7,488 bases of DNA, from positions 1 through 7,488 of the forward strand of contig MWEV01000240.1 in the NCBI GenBank assembly GCA_002071245.1, given 5' to 3'. The position numbers and the translations under genes were made by a program. The notes beneath the pieces were generated by a model. The model did no database searches, was not told the DNA's origin, and saw only the letters and a program-made list of their open reading frames with translations. Of this stretch, positions 1 to 7,006 are shown in pieces. Within the stretch, counting starts at the first letter, position 1, and each line of letters opens with the position of its first letter. This stretch comes from Deltaproteobacteria bacterium ADurb.Bin026. Lineage in GTDB: Bacteria > Desulfobacterota > Syntrophorhabdia > Syntrophorhabdales > Syntrophorhabdaceae.

Positions 1-15
1 TAAAAATAAGACAAA

Positions 16-23
16 AAAAGGAG
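16..23 (+). promoter_or_regulatory. Ribosome binding site of hydF
   Basis: AAAAGGAG lies 10 nt before the TTG at 34-36. It is the only Shine-Dalgarno match near the 5' end of the frame and decides for the TTG start. The 33 nt to its left are too few to identify a promoter or an upstream gene end. Confidence 0.75.
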
Positions 24-33
24 TTTAACTATT

Positions 34-1266
34 TTGGATGATAAGACACTTAATCAAACACCACGTGGCAGTAGGCTGCATATTGCAATCTTCGGACGCC
101 GCAATGCTGGTAAATCAAGCCTTATAAATGCACTAACAAATCAGAATATCGCCATTGTGTCAGATACTCCTGGTACAACAACTGATCCTGTATATAAATC
201 GATGGAAATACTGCCTATTGGCCCAGTTGTCCTTATTGACACAGCAGGCATAGACGATATCGGCAAGTTAGGTGCTTTAAGGATTGAAAAGACATTTGCG
301 GTTCTTGCAAAAACAGACCTGCTTTTGCTTGTCGTCGATCCCTCTACAGGTATTGGAACACACGAAAAAGATGTTGTAAACCTTGCAAGAGAAAAAAAGG
401 TACCTGTAATTGGCGTACTTAACAAAATCGATCTCTATCCTGAGGTATCTGCAGAAGAAATAAGCGCCCTTATAAATGTGCCTGTAATCCAGGTGAGCGC
501 CTTAAATCATAAAGGAATATATGAGCTTAAAATGGCAATGATAAAGTCAGCTCCTAAAGACTGGACTTCGCCGACTATACTTGGGGATATTATTTCATCC
601 GGAGATATCGTCGTGCTTGTAACACCGATAGACCTCGCTGCACCGAAGGGCAGGTTAATCCTACCGCAGGTTCAGACAATACGTGACATACTGGATAACG
701 ATGCAATGGCACTGGTCGTAAAGGAAAGGGAACTCAAGACAGCACTCGCAAATTTAAAAGACAAACCCAAACTTGTCGTAACCGATTCCCAAGCCTTTCT
801 GAAGGTGGCAGCCGATACCCCGAACGACGTTCTTATGACGTCATTTTCTATATTGTTTGCACGATATAAAGGCAATCTCACGACTCTTATCGAAGGCGCA
901 AACGCAATTAAAAACCTTGTGCCTGGAGATAGGGTGCTCGTTGCAGAGGCATGTACCCACCACAGGGTTGAAGATGATATAGGAACAGTGAAGATTCCGA
1001 GATGGCTAAATCAGATAGTAGGTGGACCACTCGATTTTAAATGGACAAGCGGTATAGAACTCCCGCCTGATTTGAATGACTACAAACTTGTCATTCATTG
1101 CGGGGCATGCATGATAAATCGAAAAGAAATGCTTCACCGTATAGCAACCTCCGAGCAGTCAGGAGTGCCGATCGTCAATTATGGAGTTCTTATAGCATAT
1201 GTGCTGGGCATTTTGAAACGCGCCCTCGCTCCTTTTCCTGAAGCAGTTTATTTGTTGAACGATTAA
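34..1266 (+). CDS. hydF: [FeFe]-hydrogenase H-cluster maturation GTPase HydF
   Basis: This 410-residue protein is the scaffold GTPase that carries the [2Fe] subcluster precursor made with HydE and HydG and delivers it to apo-hydrogenase in the cytoplasm. Seen in the sequence: an N-terminal Era/TrmE-like G domain with P-loop GRRNAGKS (21-28), a TPGTTTDP switch I (45-52), DTAG (69-72), NKID (130-133) and SAL (155-157). A middle dimerisation region follows. The C-terminal iron-sulfur domain has C307-T-H309 and, 45 residues later, H355-C356-G-A-C359, which is the CxH...HCxxC signature that separates HydF from other TrmE-type GTPases. The length is normal for the family. The start is TTG, chosen because a strong AAAAGGAG lies 10 nt upstream; the nearby ATG at 38-40 is out of frame. 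It is followed after 88 nt by hydG on the same strand, which supports the assignment. Identification is very secure. Confidence 0.97.
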   Translation: MDDKTLNQTPRGSRLHIAIFGRRNAGKSSLINALTNQNIAIVSDTPGTTTDPVYKSMEILPIGPVVLIDTAGIDDIGKLGALRIEKTFAVLAKTDLLLLVVDPSTGIGTHEKDVVNLAREKKVPVIGVLNKIDLYPEVSAEEISALINVPVIQVSALNHKGIYELKMAMIKSAPKDWTSPTILGDIISSGDIVVLVTPIDLAAPKGRLILPQVQTIRDILDNDAMALVVKERELKTALANLKDKPKLVVTDSQAFLKVAADTPNDVLMTSFSILFARYKGNLTTLIEGANAIKNLVPGDRVLVAEACTHHRVEDDIGTVKIPRWLNQIVGGPLDFKWTSGIELPPDLNDYKLVIHCGACMINRKEMLHRIATSEQSGVPIVNYGVLIAYVLGILKRALAPFPEAVYLLND

Positions 1267-1354
1267 AAACTCTTTTTGAATGTGCCGTTGTGACATATTA
1301 TTTACTTTTTTCTATACCGGATGTATATTTATTGAATGGAGATAACAATAAACA
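1267..1354 (+). other. hydF-hydG intergenic gap
   Basis: The 88-nt gap is AT-rich. It holds the hydG ribosome site (GGAG at 1338-1341). I see no terminator hairpin in it, which favours read-through from hydF into hydG. Weak promoter-like sequences such as TATTAT near 1297-1302 lack a proper -35 partner, so no separate hydG promoter is called. Confidence 0.5.
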
Positions 1355-2770
1355 ATGAAAACACAAAATAAGAAACAAATAGCGACTTTTATAGATGAGC
1401 AGGAAATCTCAAATATTTTAGAACAGGCAAAGACAGCAACTGACGATACGGCAAAAAATATTATTGAAAAGGGCAGGAATGCAAAGGGGTTAACACCATA
1501 CGAAACAGCCGTTCTTCTACAAAACAAAAGCAATGAGATTTCAGAATTACTTTTTGATGCTGCACACGAAGTTAAGGAAAAGATTTACGGCAAACGGCTC
1601 GTTTTTTTCGCACCTCTTTATATAAGCAATTATTGTATCAACAACTGCGTTTATTGTGGATACCGTAAGGATAATCAGATAAATCGTAGGCGTTTAAAGC
1701 CAGAAGAAATTGAGCTGGAGATTATCGCGCTTGAGGCAATGGGTCACAAAAGGATCGCACTAGAAACAGGTGAAGACCCTATAAATTGCCCGCTTGAATA
1801 TGTACTTGAATCAATACATAAGATATATTCTGTCAAGGAAAAATTAGGTAGCATCAGGCGGATAAATGTAAATATAGCAGCCACAACTGTCGAGAATTAC
1901 AAAAGATTGAAAGACGCAGGAATTGGTACTTATATACTTTTTCAGGAAACATATCATCGTGAAACATACAAAAAAATGCATCCGCATGGCCCAAAAAGTG
2001 ATTATGACTGGCATACGACAGCCATGGACAGGGCAATGGAGGCTGGCATAGATGATGTTGGTTTTGGAGTCCTTTTCGGGCTTTATGATTATAAATTCGA
2101 TGTTTTGGGACTACTCTTACACTCCTTGCATCTCGAAGAACGTTTTGGCGTTGGCTGCCATACGATTTCCGTTCCGAGAATGCGCCCAGCAACAGGAGTC
2201 AATCTCACCACCTTTCCCTATTTGGTAAATGATAACGATTTCAAAAGGATCATTGCTATCATACGTCTTGCGGTTCCTTATACAGGAATGATTCTGTCCA
2301 CCCGAGAACCGGCACACTTCAGAGATGAAATCCTGTCCCTCGGTATTTCACAACTCAGTGCAGGCTCATGCACCGGAGTTGGTGGATACCACAAAGATAT
2401 CGAAAGACATCAAGTTGAAAGCAACGGTCAATTCCAGGTTGAAGACCAGCGCAATACAGATGAAGTGTTAAGAAGTGTTTGTGAATCTGGTTACATTCCG
2501 AGCTTCTGTACTGCATGTTATCGCACAGGAAGAACGGGCGACAGATTCATGCCGCTCGCCAAATCAGGAGAGATTCAGAATGTATGTCAGCCAAACGCGA
2601 TACTAACATTCAAAGAGTTTCTGCTCGATTACGCATCAGAAGAAACAAAGAAGATCGGTGACGAAGCAATCCAAAAACATCTCAAGATGATACCCAGACC
2701 TCACATAAGAAAAGAAACAGAGGACAGACTCAAAAGACTTGAGAGAGGAGAAAGGGATCTCTATTTTTGA
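1355..2770 (+). CDS. hydG: [FeFe]-hydrogenase maturation radical SAM tyrosine lyase HydG
   Basis: HydG cleaves tyrosine to p-cresol and dehydroglycine and converts the latter to CO and CN on an auxiliary iron-sulfur cluster, giving the Fe(CO)2(CN)-cysteine unit used for the H-cluster. Seen in the sequence: the radical-SAM motif C94-x3-C98-x2-C101, the SAM-binding ETGED stretch (137-141), QETYHRETY (197-205), and GCHTISVPR (267-275), in which H269 aligns by recall with the histidine that binds the dangling fifth iron. The C-terminal auxiliary-cluster motif C385-x2-C388-x22-C411 is complete; it distinguishes HydG from ThiH. The 471-residue length is typical and the C-terminus ends in the common GERDLYF. 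ATG 1355 is preceded by an in-frame TAA at 1349-1351, so no longer form exists; GGAG at 1338-1341 is the likely ribosome site, with a rather long spacing of 13 nt. The gene lies 88 nt behind hydF and is probably in the same transcription unit. All key residues are intact. Confidence 0.97.
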   Translation: MKTQNKKQIATFIDEQEISNILEQAKTATDDTAKNIIEKGRNAKGLTPYETAVLLQNKSNEISELLFDAAHEVKEKIYGKRLVFFAPLYISNYCINNCVYCGYRKDNQINRRRLKPEEIELEIIALEAMGHKRIALETGEDPINCPLEYVLESIHKIYSVKEKLGSIRRINVNIAATTVENYKRLKDAGIGTYILFQETYHRETYKKMHPHGPKSDYDWHTTAMDRAMEAGIDDVGFGVLFGLYDYKFDVLGLLLHSLHLEERFGVGCHTISVPRMRPATGVNLTTFPYLVNDNDFKRIIAIIRLAVPYTGMILSTREPAHFRDEILSLGISQLSAGSCTGVGGYHKDIERHQVESNGQFQVEDQRNTDEVLRSVCESGYIPSFCTACYRTGRTGDRFMPLAKSGEIQNVCQPNAILTFKEFLLDYASEETKKIGDEAIQKHLKMIPRPHIRKETEDRLKRLERGERDLYF

Positions 2771-2782
2771 CCTCCTGACTTC

Positions 2783-4942
2783 TCAGTCCATACCTCTTAG
2801 GCTCTCGTTTTTCATTTTTAACCCTTCTTCTGGATGTCCTGTAGCCACAGGCTCCGATTGAGCACCAAAATCAATTGAAGGATAACGCCTCAATGCAGAT
2901 GCCATAAAATTCATCCATATGGGAAGACAGACACGCGCCCCGCTCTCTCCTTTTCCAAGTGTAGTCCTTGCATCAAAACCAACCCACACACCAGTCGCAA
3001 TGTGGGGTGAATAGCCCACAAAGAGCGCATCATAATAGTTGCTTGTGGTACCTGTCTTTCCTGCTACAGCAAACCCTATTCTCGAAGCCCCTTTTGCCGT
3101 TCCATATTCAACCGGTCCTTTAAGCAAAATATTCATCTTCTGCGCTATTTCTTCGGGAAGCGCCCTATGTTTCTCTATGCCGTTTTCTTCAAGAACATTG
3201 TTTTCGCTGTCAACAATTTTTCTAATCATAATGGGCTTAATTCTATAGCCTCCGTTTGCAAAGGCTGAAAACCCCTTCACAAGATCGAGCAGCGTAAGAT
3301 TAGAGCTTCCCAGGGCAATCGAAAGATTATTCGGTAGTTCTGTATTTATACCAAGCTCTGCAATTGTTTCTTTTACTGCGTTTATGCCAACATCCTGAAG
3401 CAGGCTTACTGTGGCAGCATTTTTTGAATATGCAACAGCATCCTTGATTGTAATCTGCCCTTCATATTTGCCATCATAATTTCTTGGCGTCCATGCCCCA
3501 CCACCAGGGCCTCCAGGATATGACCTTGGTTCGTCAGGGATCACTGAATCAATATCGTAACCCTTTTTCAATGCGGTAGCATAGATAAAAGGCTTAAATG
3601 CACTTCCTGACTGAAGTTTTGCAAATACCGCCCTATTATAAGGACTCTTTTCAAAATCCCTGCCACCAACCATGGCAAGGACATATCCATTATCCACATC
3701 CATACATAACAGCGCACCCTCAACCTTTAAAGTCCGTACAGGCTGAAATTTGTGCAATTTCTTTTTATCCTGTCCGTTATAAATTGCCTTTACAACATCT
3801 CCAGGCTTAAAAGGAAAATCCTCCATTGCAAGGATCGCCTTTTCACTTCCAATAAAGGCTGAATAGCCGTCTTTTACCCTCTCCGATATAAGAACATTAT
3901 ATGTTTTCCCCGACAATAATTTGGATAATTTTAGATTTCTGTCAACTGTTTTCATGAAATCGTCCCATTTCCTCTTATCCAAACTGTAAGAAACTGTATA
4001 TTCACCCTTTCTCTGTTCGTACTGGGAAAGCCCTCTCCTCACCGCTTCTTCTGCCAATCTTTGAAACTGGGAATCTACAGTAGCGTATACCTGCAATCTT
4101 TTACGTGAAAATACACCTTTTCCGTATTTCTCCTCCACATACTGAAACACAAAATCCTTGAAGTAGCTATCCGTAAAAACCCCGTTGTCTTCCCTGATAG
4201 ATATCCTGTCGTTTAGCAACACCTTTTTTGTTTTTTCGTTTATCATATTCTTTTCGAACATCTGATTTATGACATACTCCTGCCTTATCCTCGCATTTCC
4301 TGGATTCCTTTTAGGTGTATTTCTGGAAGGCGCCTGCACGATGCCAGCCAAAAGCGCTGCCTCAGCCGTCGTAATCTCCCATACATGTTTACCGAAATAT
4401 ATCTGGGACGCTGCTTCGATCCCATACACACCATGACCCATATATATGTTGTTCAGGTAAAGATTCAAAATGTCTTTCTTTGTCAGGTATCTCTCAAGCT
4501 TATAGGCAAGGATCGCCTCTCTTGCCTTCCTCAACAAACTCCTTTCAGGTCCCAGGATAAGCGTTTTAATGACCTGTTGTGTTATGGTGCTTCCCCCCTG
4601 TACAACCTTTCCATATATAACATTCTTTAATAACGCCCTGATAAGACTCTGAAATTCAACTGCACCATGCTTGAAGAAATCAGCATCTTCAGCAGCAAGA
4701 AACGCCATTTTTACATGTTTTGGAATCTTGCTATATTGAACGAATACCCTGTTATCAGGGACAATAAGATAAATAAGCTGACCATTTGCGTCAAAAATAC
4801 TGCTTGCAGGCTTGTTTTCAAGGTTCTTGAGTACTTTGATCGACGGAATATCCTTTATTATATATATCCCATAACCAACTGCGAGGAAACAAACAGAAAC
4901 TACTACAAGAAAAACAAGATAAAGATGAAGTCTTTTTTTCAA
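2783..4942 (-). CDS. Class A penicillin-binding protein, PBP1A-type bifunctional peptidoglycan synthase
   Basis: This is a 719-residue bifunctional enzyme that polymerises lipid II into glycan strands and cross-links the peptides on the outer face of the cytoplasmic membrane. Seen in the sequence: a short basic N-terminus (KKR) and one uncleaved membrane anchor (about 7-29). The GT51 glycosyltransferase domain (about 50-230) has EDADFF with catalytic E85, GGSTITQQ (116-123), RKAREA with E142, and NLYLNNIYMG (160-169). An OB-like linker region lies at roughly 310-405. The transpeptidase domain has S447-A-F-K450, S506-K-N508 and K629-T-G631. The WVGFD and LPIW segments near the end are usual for PBP1A. 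It is shorter than E. coli PBP1A (about 850 residues) but has both catalytic domains whole. The start is TTG; no other ATG, GTG or TTG lies between it and the in-frame stop at 4967-4969, and the next internal Met is residue 79, past the membrane anchor. It overlaps the stop of the upstream amidohydrolase gene by 4 nt (TTGA), which suggests translational coupling. The exact paralogue name (mrcA/pbpF/ponA type) cannot be fixed. Confidence 0.95.
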   Translation of the reverse strand: MKKRLHLYLVFLVVVSVCFLAVGYGIYIIKDIPSIKVLKNLENKPASSIFDANGQLIYLIVPDNRVFVQYSKIPKHVKMAFLAAEDADFFKHGAVEFQSLIRALLKNVIYGKVVQGGSTITQQVIKTLILGPERSLLRKAREAILAYKLERYLTKKDILNLYLNNIYMGHGVYGIEAASQIYFGKHVWEITTAEAALLAGIVQAPSRNTPKRNPGNARIRQEYVINQMFEKNMINEKTKKVLLNDRISIREDNGVFTDSYFKDFVFQYVEEKYGKGVFSRKRLQVYATVDSQFQRLAEEAVRRGLSQYEQRKGEYTVSYSLDKRKWDDFMKTVDRNLKLSKLLSGKTYNVLISERVKDGYSAFIGSEKAILAMEDFPFKPGDVVKAIYNGQDKKKLHKFQPVRTLKVEGALLCMDVDNGYVLAMVGGRDFEKSPYNRAVFAKLQSGSAFKPFIYATALKKGYDIDSVIPDEPRSYPGGPGGGAWTPRNYDGKYEGQITIKDAVAYSKNAATVSLLQDVGINAVKETIAELGINTELPNNLSIALGSSNLTLLDLVKGFSAFANGGYRIKPIMIRKIVDSENNVLEENGIEKHRALPEEIAQKMNILLKGPVEYGTAKGASRIGFAVAGKTGTTSNYYDALFVGYSPHIATGVWVGFDARTTLGKGESGARVCLPIWMNFMASALRRYPSIDFGAQSEPVATGHPEEGLKMKNESLRGMD

Positions 4943-6675
4943 AATATTATTGTGCCCTTTCTTACGTCATAGACTCCAGATACGGTAATCCTCAGTTCAA
5001 CAATAGATGTAAACGTCAAAAAACCCATTGTCCAAATAGGATCATCGAGTATGCTGCCCTTTGCCTTAAAAATGTTGTTGCCTCTTTTTAGTTCTTCAGC
5101 AAGTTCCATGATGTTGAGGTCTGACATGATAGCACCGTTAGGAAGAGACAAAGAATATAATATGCTACCTTTGTCTACAAGCACTATCCCCCCTCCCATC
5201 TTCAAAACTGTGTTTGCTGCAATCTGCATATCCGTGTCATCAAAACCGGAAACAAGCAAGCCATGAGTTTCGTGCGCAATTGAAGACGCAAAACCACCAA
5301 TGTCAGCGCCTATTCCACGTACAAAACCCCTGCCCCACTTTTTTAAGTCTCTTCTTGTATAGAATATTTTACGTATATCGTTTTCCCTCTGTGACACCAT
5401 TTGTTTGCCAACAACTCTAACAGGGACATCGATCCTCCTCGTAACCGTCCTGTCTAAAATGTCTATTACGGGGATTGTATCTTCACCGTGCCATTCCATT
5501 GAAAATTCATGTATTTCAACGCCCTTAAAGACAAACGGATTATATTTATTTCGTACTTCAGGAAAGGGGGTGGTCTTCAATTCCAGCGATCCTTTATCGG
5601 ATGCCACTCTACCTCTCTCAACAACCTTGATAGGCGTCGGCTCTTTTATATCTTCGAGTATCAATACATCAGCAATCCTCCCAGGACTTATACTGCCAAC
5701 CTCTCCGTCAAGCCTAAAATATCTGGCAGGATTCAGGGTAGACATGATTATGGCAACAACAGGGTCAAGACCGAAATCAATAGCCTTTTTTATCACATGA
5801 TCCATATAACCCTTTTCAAGCAGGTCAACAGCAAATACACCATCAGAGACAAGCATCATAGAATCGATAGGCAATGAATTGATAACAGGACACAACTGTT
5901 CAAAATCACTTCTTATCGAACTGTGCCTTATCATAGTATAAAGCCCGAGACGCACCCTGTTTTTCAAATCAGATTCACGAATCGATTCATGACACGATGT
6001 AATACCTGCTGCAACAAGAGCATTTAGCTTATCGTAGGAAGCACCGAGCGTATGCCCTTCGATGTTTTTTGACAAAGATCTCGCCATGAGCATCCTTTCG
6101 AGTATATTGTCCTCTCCATGTAAAACCCTTGTATACGGGGAAAGCTCACTGATGGAAACACATTCCTTATATCTTGAAAACAATTTCCATATTTCATGGA
6201 TCGAAAAAAGCTCTCCGCCTTCGATTTTCGGATAAGGCGGATATGCTGCGGGCACACCCCATAAAAATTTTACTGCAAATTTATCGCTTGTCTTTAAAAC
6301 CTCTATAAATCCGTCCACACCGATTGCATTTATCATGTCGTGTGCATCCGAAAATACCGTAGTCGCGCCTTTTGTTACAACAAAATCCGCAAAGGTGGAT
6401 GGATTGTAAAAAAGGTCTGCGTGACCGTGTGCATCAATATAACCAGGTACAACAAAATATCCCTTGGCATCAATAACAATAGTTTCACCCCCAATAGGCG
6501 GCTCTTTCTCGCCGACATATGCAATCCATGATTTGTAAACCCAAATATTTCCCTTAAAGATGTTTCGACTAAAAACATCAAGGATTTCTGCATCCTTTAC
6601 AATTAGATCAGGTGCAGTCTCACCATTTGAAACCCTTATTATTCCCTTTACATCTTTCAATGTCTTTTCAATCAT
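4939..6675 (-). CDS. Adenine deaminase family amidohydrolase, divergent active site
   Basis: This 578-residue protein has the full domain order of adenine deaminase (adenine to hypoxanthine plus ammonia). An N-terminal composite beta domain (about 1-75) is followed by a metal-dependent TIM barrel (about 76-340) and the Ade C-terminal domain (about 400-578). Seen in the sequence: H83-G-H85, DAHD (110-113), SEL with E177, EGH with H208, SCHES with H229, and SDG with D278, then LNPARYF and SPGRIADVLIL. The C-terminal domain has ASSIAHETH (463-471) and MGGGIVLVD. Length is normal for Ade. It departs from canonical Ade, as I recall that family: HxHIESS reads HGHADLF, DPHE reads DAHD, and the TDDRxP loop reads SDGVFA. 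The metal ligands remain, so it is probably an active enzyme, but the substrate may not be adenine. It resembles the YerA-type branch, also annotated as putative adenine deaminase. ATG 6675 has AGAGGT 5 nt upstream. It is the first gene of a two-gene unit with the PBP gene. Family membership is secure; the reaction is not. Confidence 0.88.
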   Translation of the reverse strand: MIEKTLKDVKGIIRVSNGETAPDLIVKDAEILDVFSRNIFKGNIWVYKSWIAYVGEKEPPIGGETIVIDAKGYFVVPGYIDAHGHADLFYNPSTFADFVVTKGATTVFSDAHDMINAIGVDGFIEVLKTSDKFAVKFLWGVPAAYPPYPKIEGGELFSIHEIWKLFSRYKECVSISELSPYTRVLHGEDNILERMLMARSLSKNIEGHTLGASYDKLNALVAAGITSCHESIRESDLKNRVRLGLYTMIRHSSIRSDFEQLCPVINSLPIDSMMLVSDGVFAVDLLEKGYMDHVIKKAIDFGLDPVVAIIMSTLNPARYFRLDGEVGSISPGRIADVLILEDIKEPTPIKVVERGRVASDKGSLELKTTPFPEVRNKYNPFVFKGVEIHEFSMEWHGEDTIPVIDILDRTVTRRIDVPVRVVGKQMVSQRENDIRKIFYTRRDLKKWGRGFVRGIGADIGGFASSIAHETHGLLVSGFDDTDMQIAANTVLKMGGGIVLVDKGSILYSLSLPNGAIMSDLNIMELAEELKRGNNIFKAKGSILDDPIWTMGFLTFTSIVELRITVSGVYDVRKGTIIF

Positions 6676-6680
6676 TTGTT

Positions 6681-6686
6681 ACCTCT
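6681..6686 (-). promoter_or_regulatory. Ribosome binding site of the adenine-deaminase-family gene
   Basis: On the minus strand AGAGGT lies 5 nt before the ATG at 6675, good spacing for initiation. It supports this start codon. Confidence 0.7.
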
Positions 6687-6711
6687 TGTTATAGTCAAGT
6701 GGACTTAAGTA

Positions 6712-6740
6712 TCAATAACGTATCCTGAATGGTAGGTCAA
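6712..6740 (-). promoter_or_regulatory. Candidate sigma-70 promoter for the amidohydrolase-PBP unit
   Basis: On the minus strand TTGACC (6740-6735) and TATTGA (6717-6712) are 17 nt apart, leaving a leader of about 30 nt before the ATG. The -35 is good but the -10 matches only three consensus positions. An overlapping pair, TTGATA (6715-6710) and TATAAC (6693-6688) with a 16-nt spacer, matches consensus better, yet would start the transcript within or next to the ribosome site. Either choice is tentative. Confidence 0.3.
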
Positions 6741-6946
6741 ATTATCTTTAAAATTAAATGCAAACCCCACAAAACCTCTACTAATCTCTAACATTTTAAT
6801 GCCAATTTATCTAAAATATTGAGTTTTTTCGGTAAGATCCAAATGTAGTTCTTTTCATATAGAGCGTGCTAAAATCTATCCCAAAAAACCCATTTTATCA
6901 ACATTAATCAGACCCATATGTCTTTACACGGGTTGACTCTATTCTC

Positions 6947-6975
6947 TTGTATTGGCGTCAAAAAATTACTATAAT
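6947..6975 (+). promoter_or_regulatory. Candidate sigma-70 promoter of phoU
   Basis: A perfect TATAAT at 6970-6975 lies 31 nt before the phoU start codon. At 17-nt spacing the -35 position reads TTGTAT (6947-6952), which has only the leading TTG of the consensus, so activator dependence is possible. The expected transcript start near 6982 leaves room for the ribosome site at 6993-6999. Confidence 0.45.
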
Positions 6976-6992
6976 CTTTCGGGCAAATAATC

Positions 6993-6999
6993 AAGGAGG
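6993..6999 (+). promoter_or_regulatory. Ribosome binding site of phoU
   Basis: AAGGAGG lies 7 nt before the ATG at 7007, a near-perfect Shine-Dalgarno site that fixes the start; a second ATG two codons later is less well placed. Confidence 0.85.
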
Positions 7000-7006
7000 C
7001 CATACA

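Larger units (their letters stand above)
6676..7006. other. AT-rich divergent intergenic region
   Basis: This 331-nt stretch separates two divergently read genes. It has no convincing reading frame and no GC-rich hairpin followed by a T run. It contains the two ribosome sites, candidate promoters at each end, a short palindrome ACTTAAGT near 6703-6710, and an AT-only inverted repeat TAAAAT/ATTTTA (6870-6875 and 6892-6897) flanking a CCC...CCC stretch. The middle (about 6745-6930) shows nothing I can assign. I see no recognisable Pho box. Confidence 0.6.

Noticed and set aside
38..40. ATG as the start codon of hydF
   Set aside because: It is in a different frame from the HydF protein; the in-frame TTG at 34-36 is the supported start.
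1276..1320. Separate promoter for hydG in the hydF-hydG gap
   Set aside because: TATTAT and TATACC are present but neither has a recognisable -35 at acceptable spacing.
4667..4972. Plus-strand open frame of about 100 codons opposite the PBP gene start
   Set aside because: It lies antisense over the well-supported 5' end of the PBP gene, has no recognisable domain and no good ribosome site; it is a shadow frame.
5405..5877. Two overlapping plus-strand open frames of about 120-130 codons opposite the amidohydrolase
   Set aside because: Both lie wholly inside a conserved gene on the other strand, have low-complexity unrecognised translations and overlap each other; they are shadow frames.
6870..6897. 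Inverted repeat TAAAAT...ATTTTA as a terminator or operator
   Set aside because: The stem is six AT pairs only with a 16-nt loop and no T run in a useful place; such repeats are expected by chance in this AT-rich stretch.
6933..6938. TTGACT upstream of phoU as the -35 partner of a promoter
   Set aside because: No -10-like sequence lies 16-19 nt downstream, and the perfect TATAAT at 6970 is 31 nt away, too far to pair with it.
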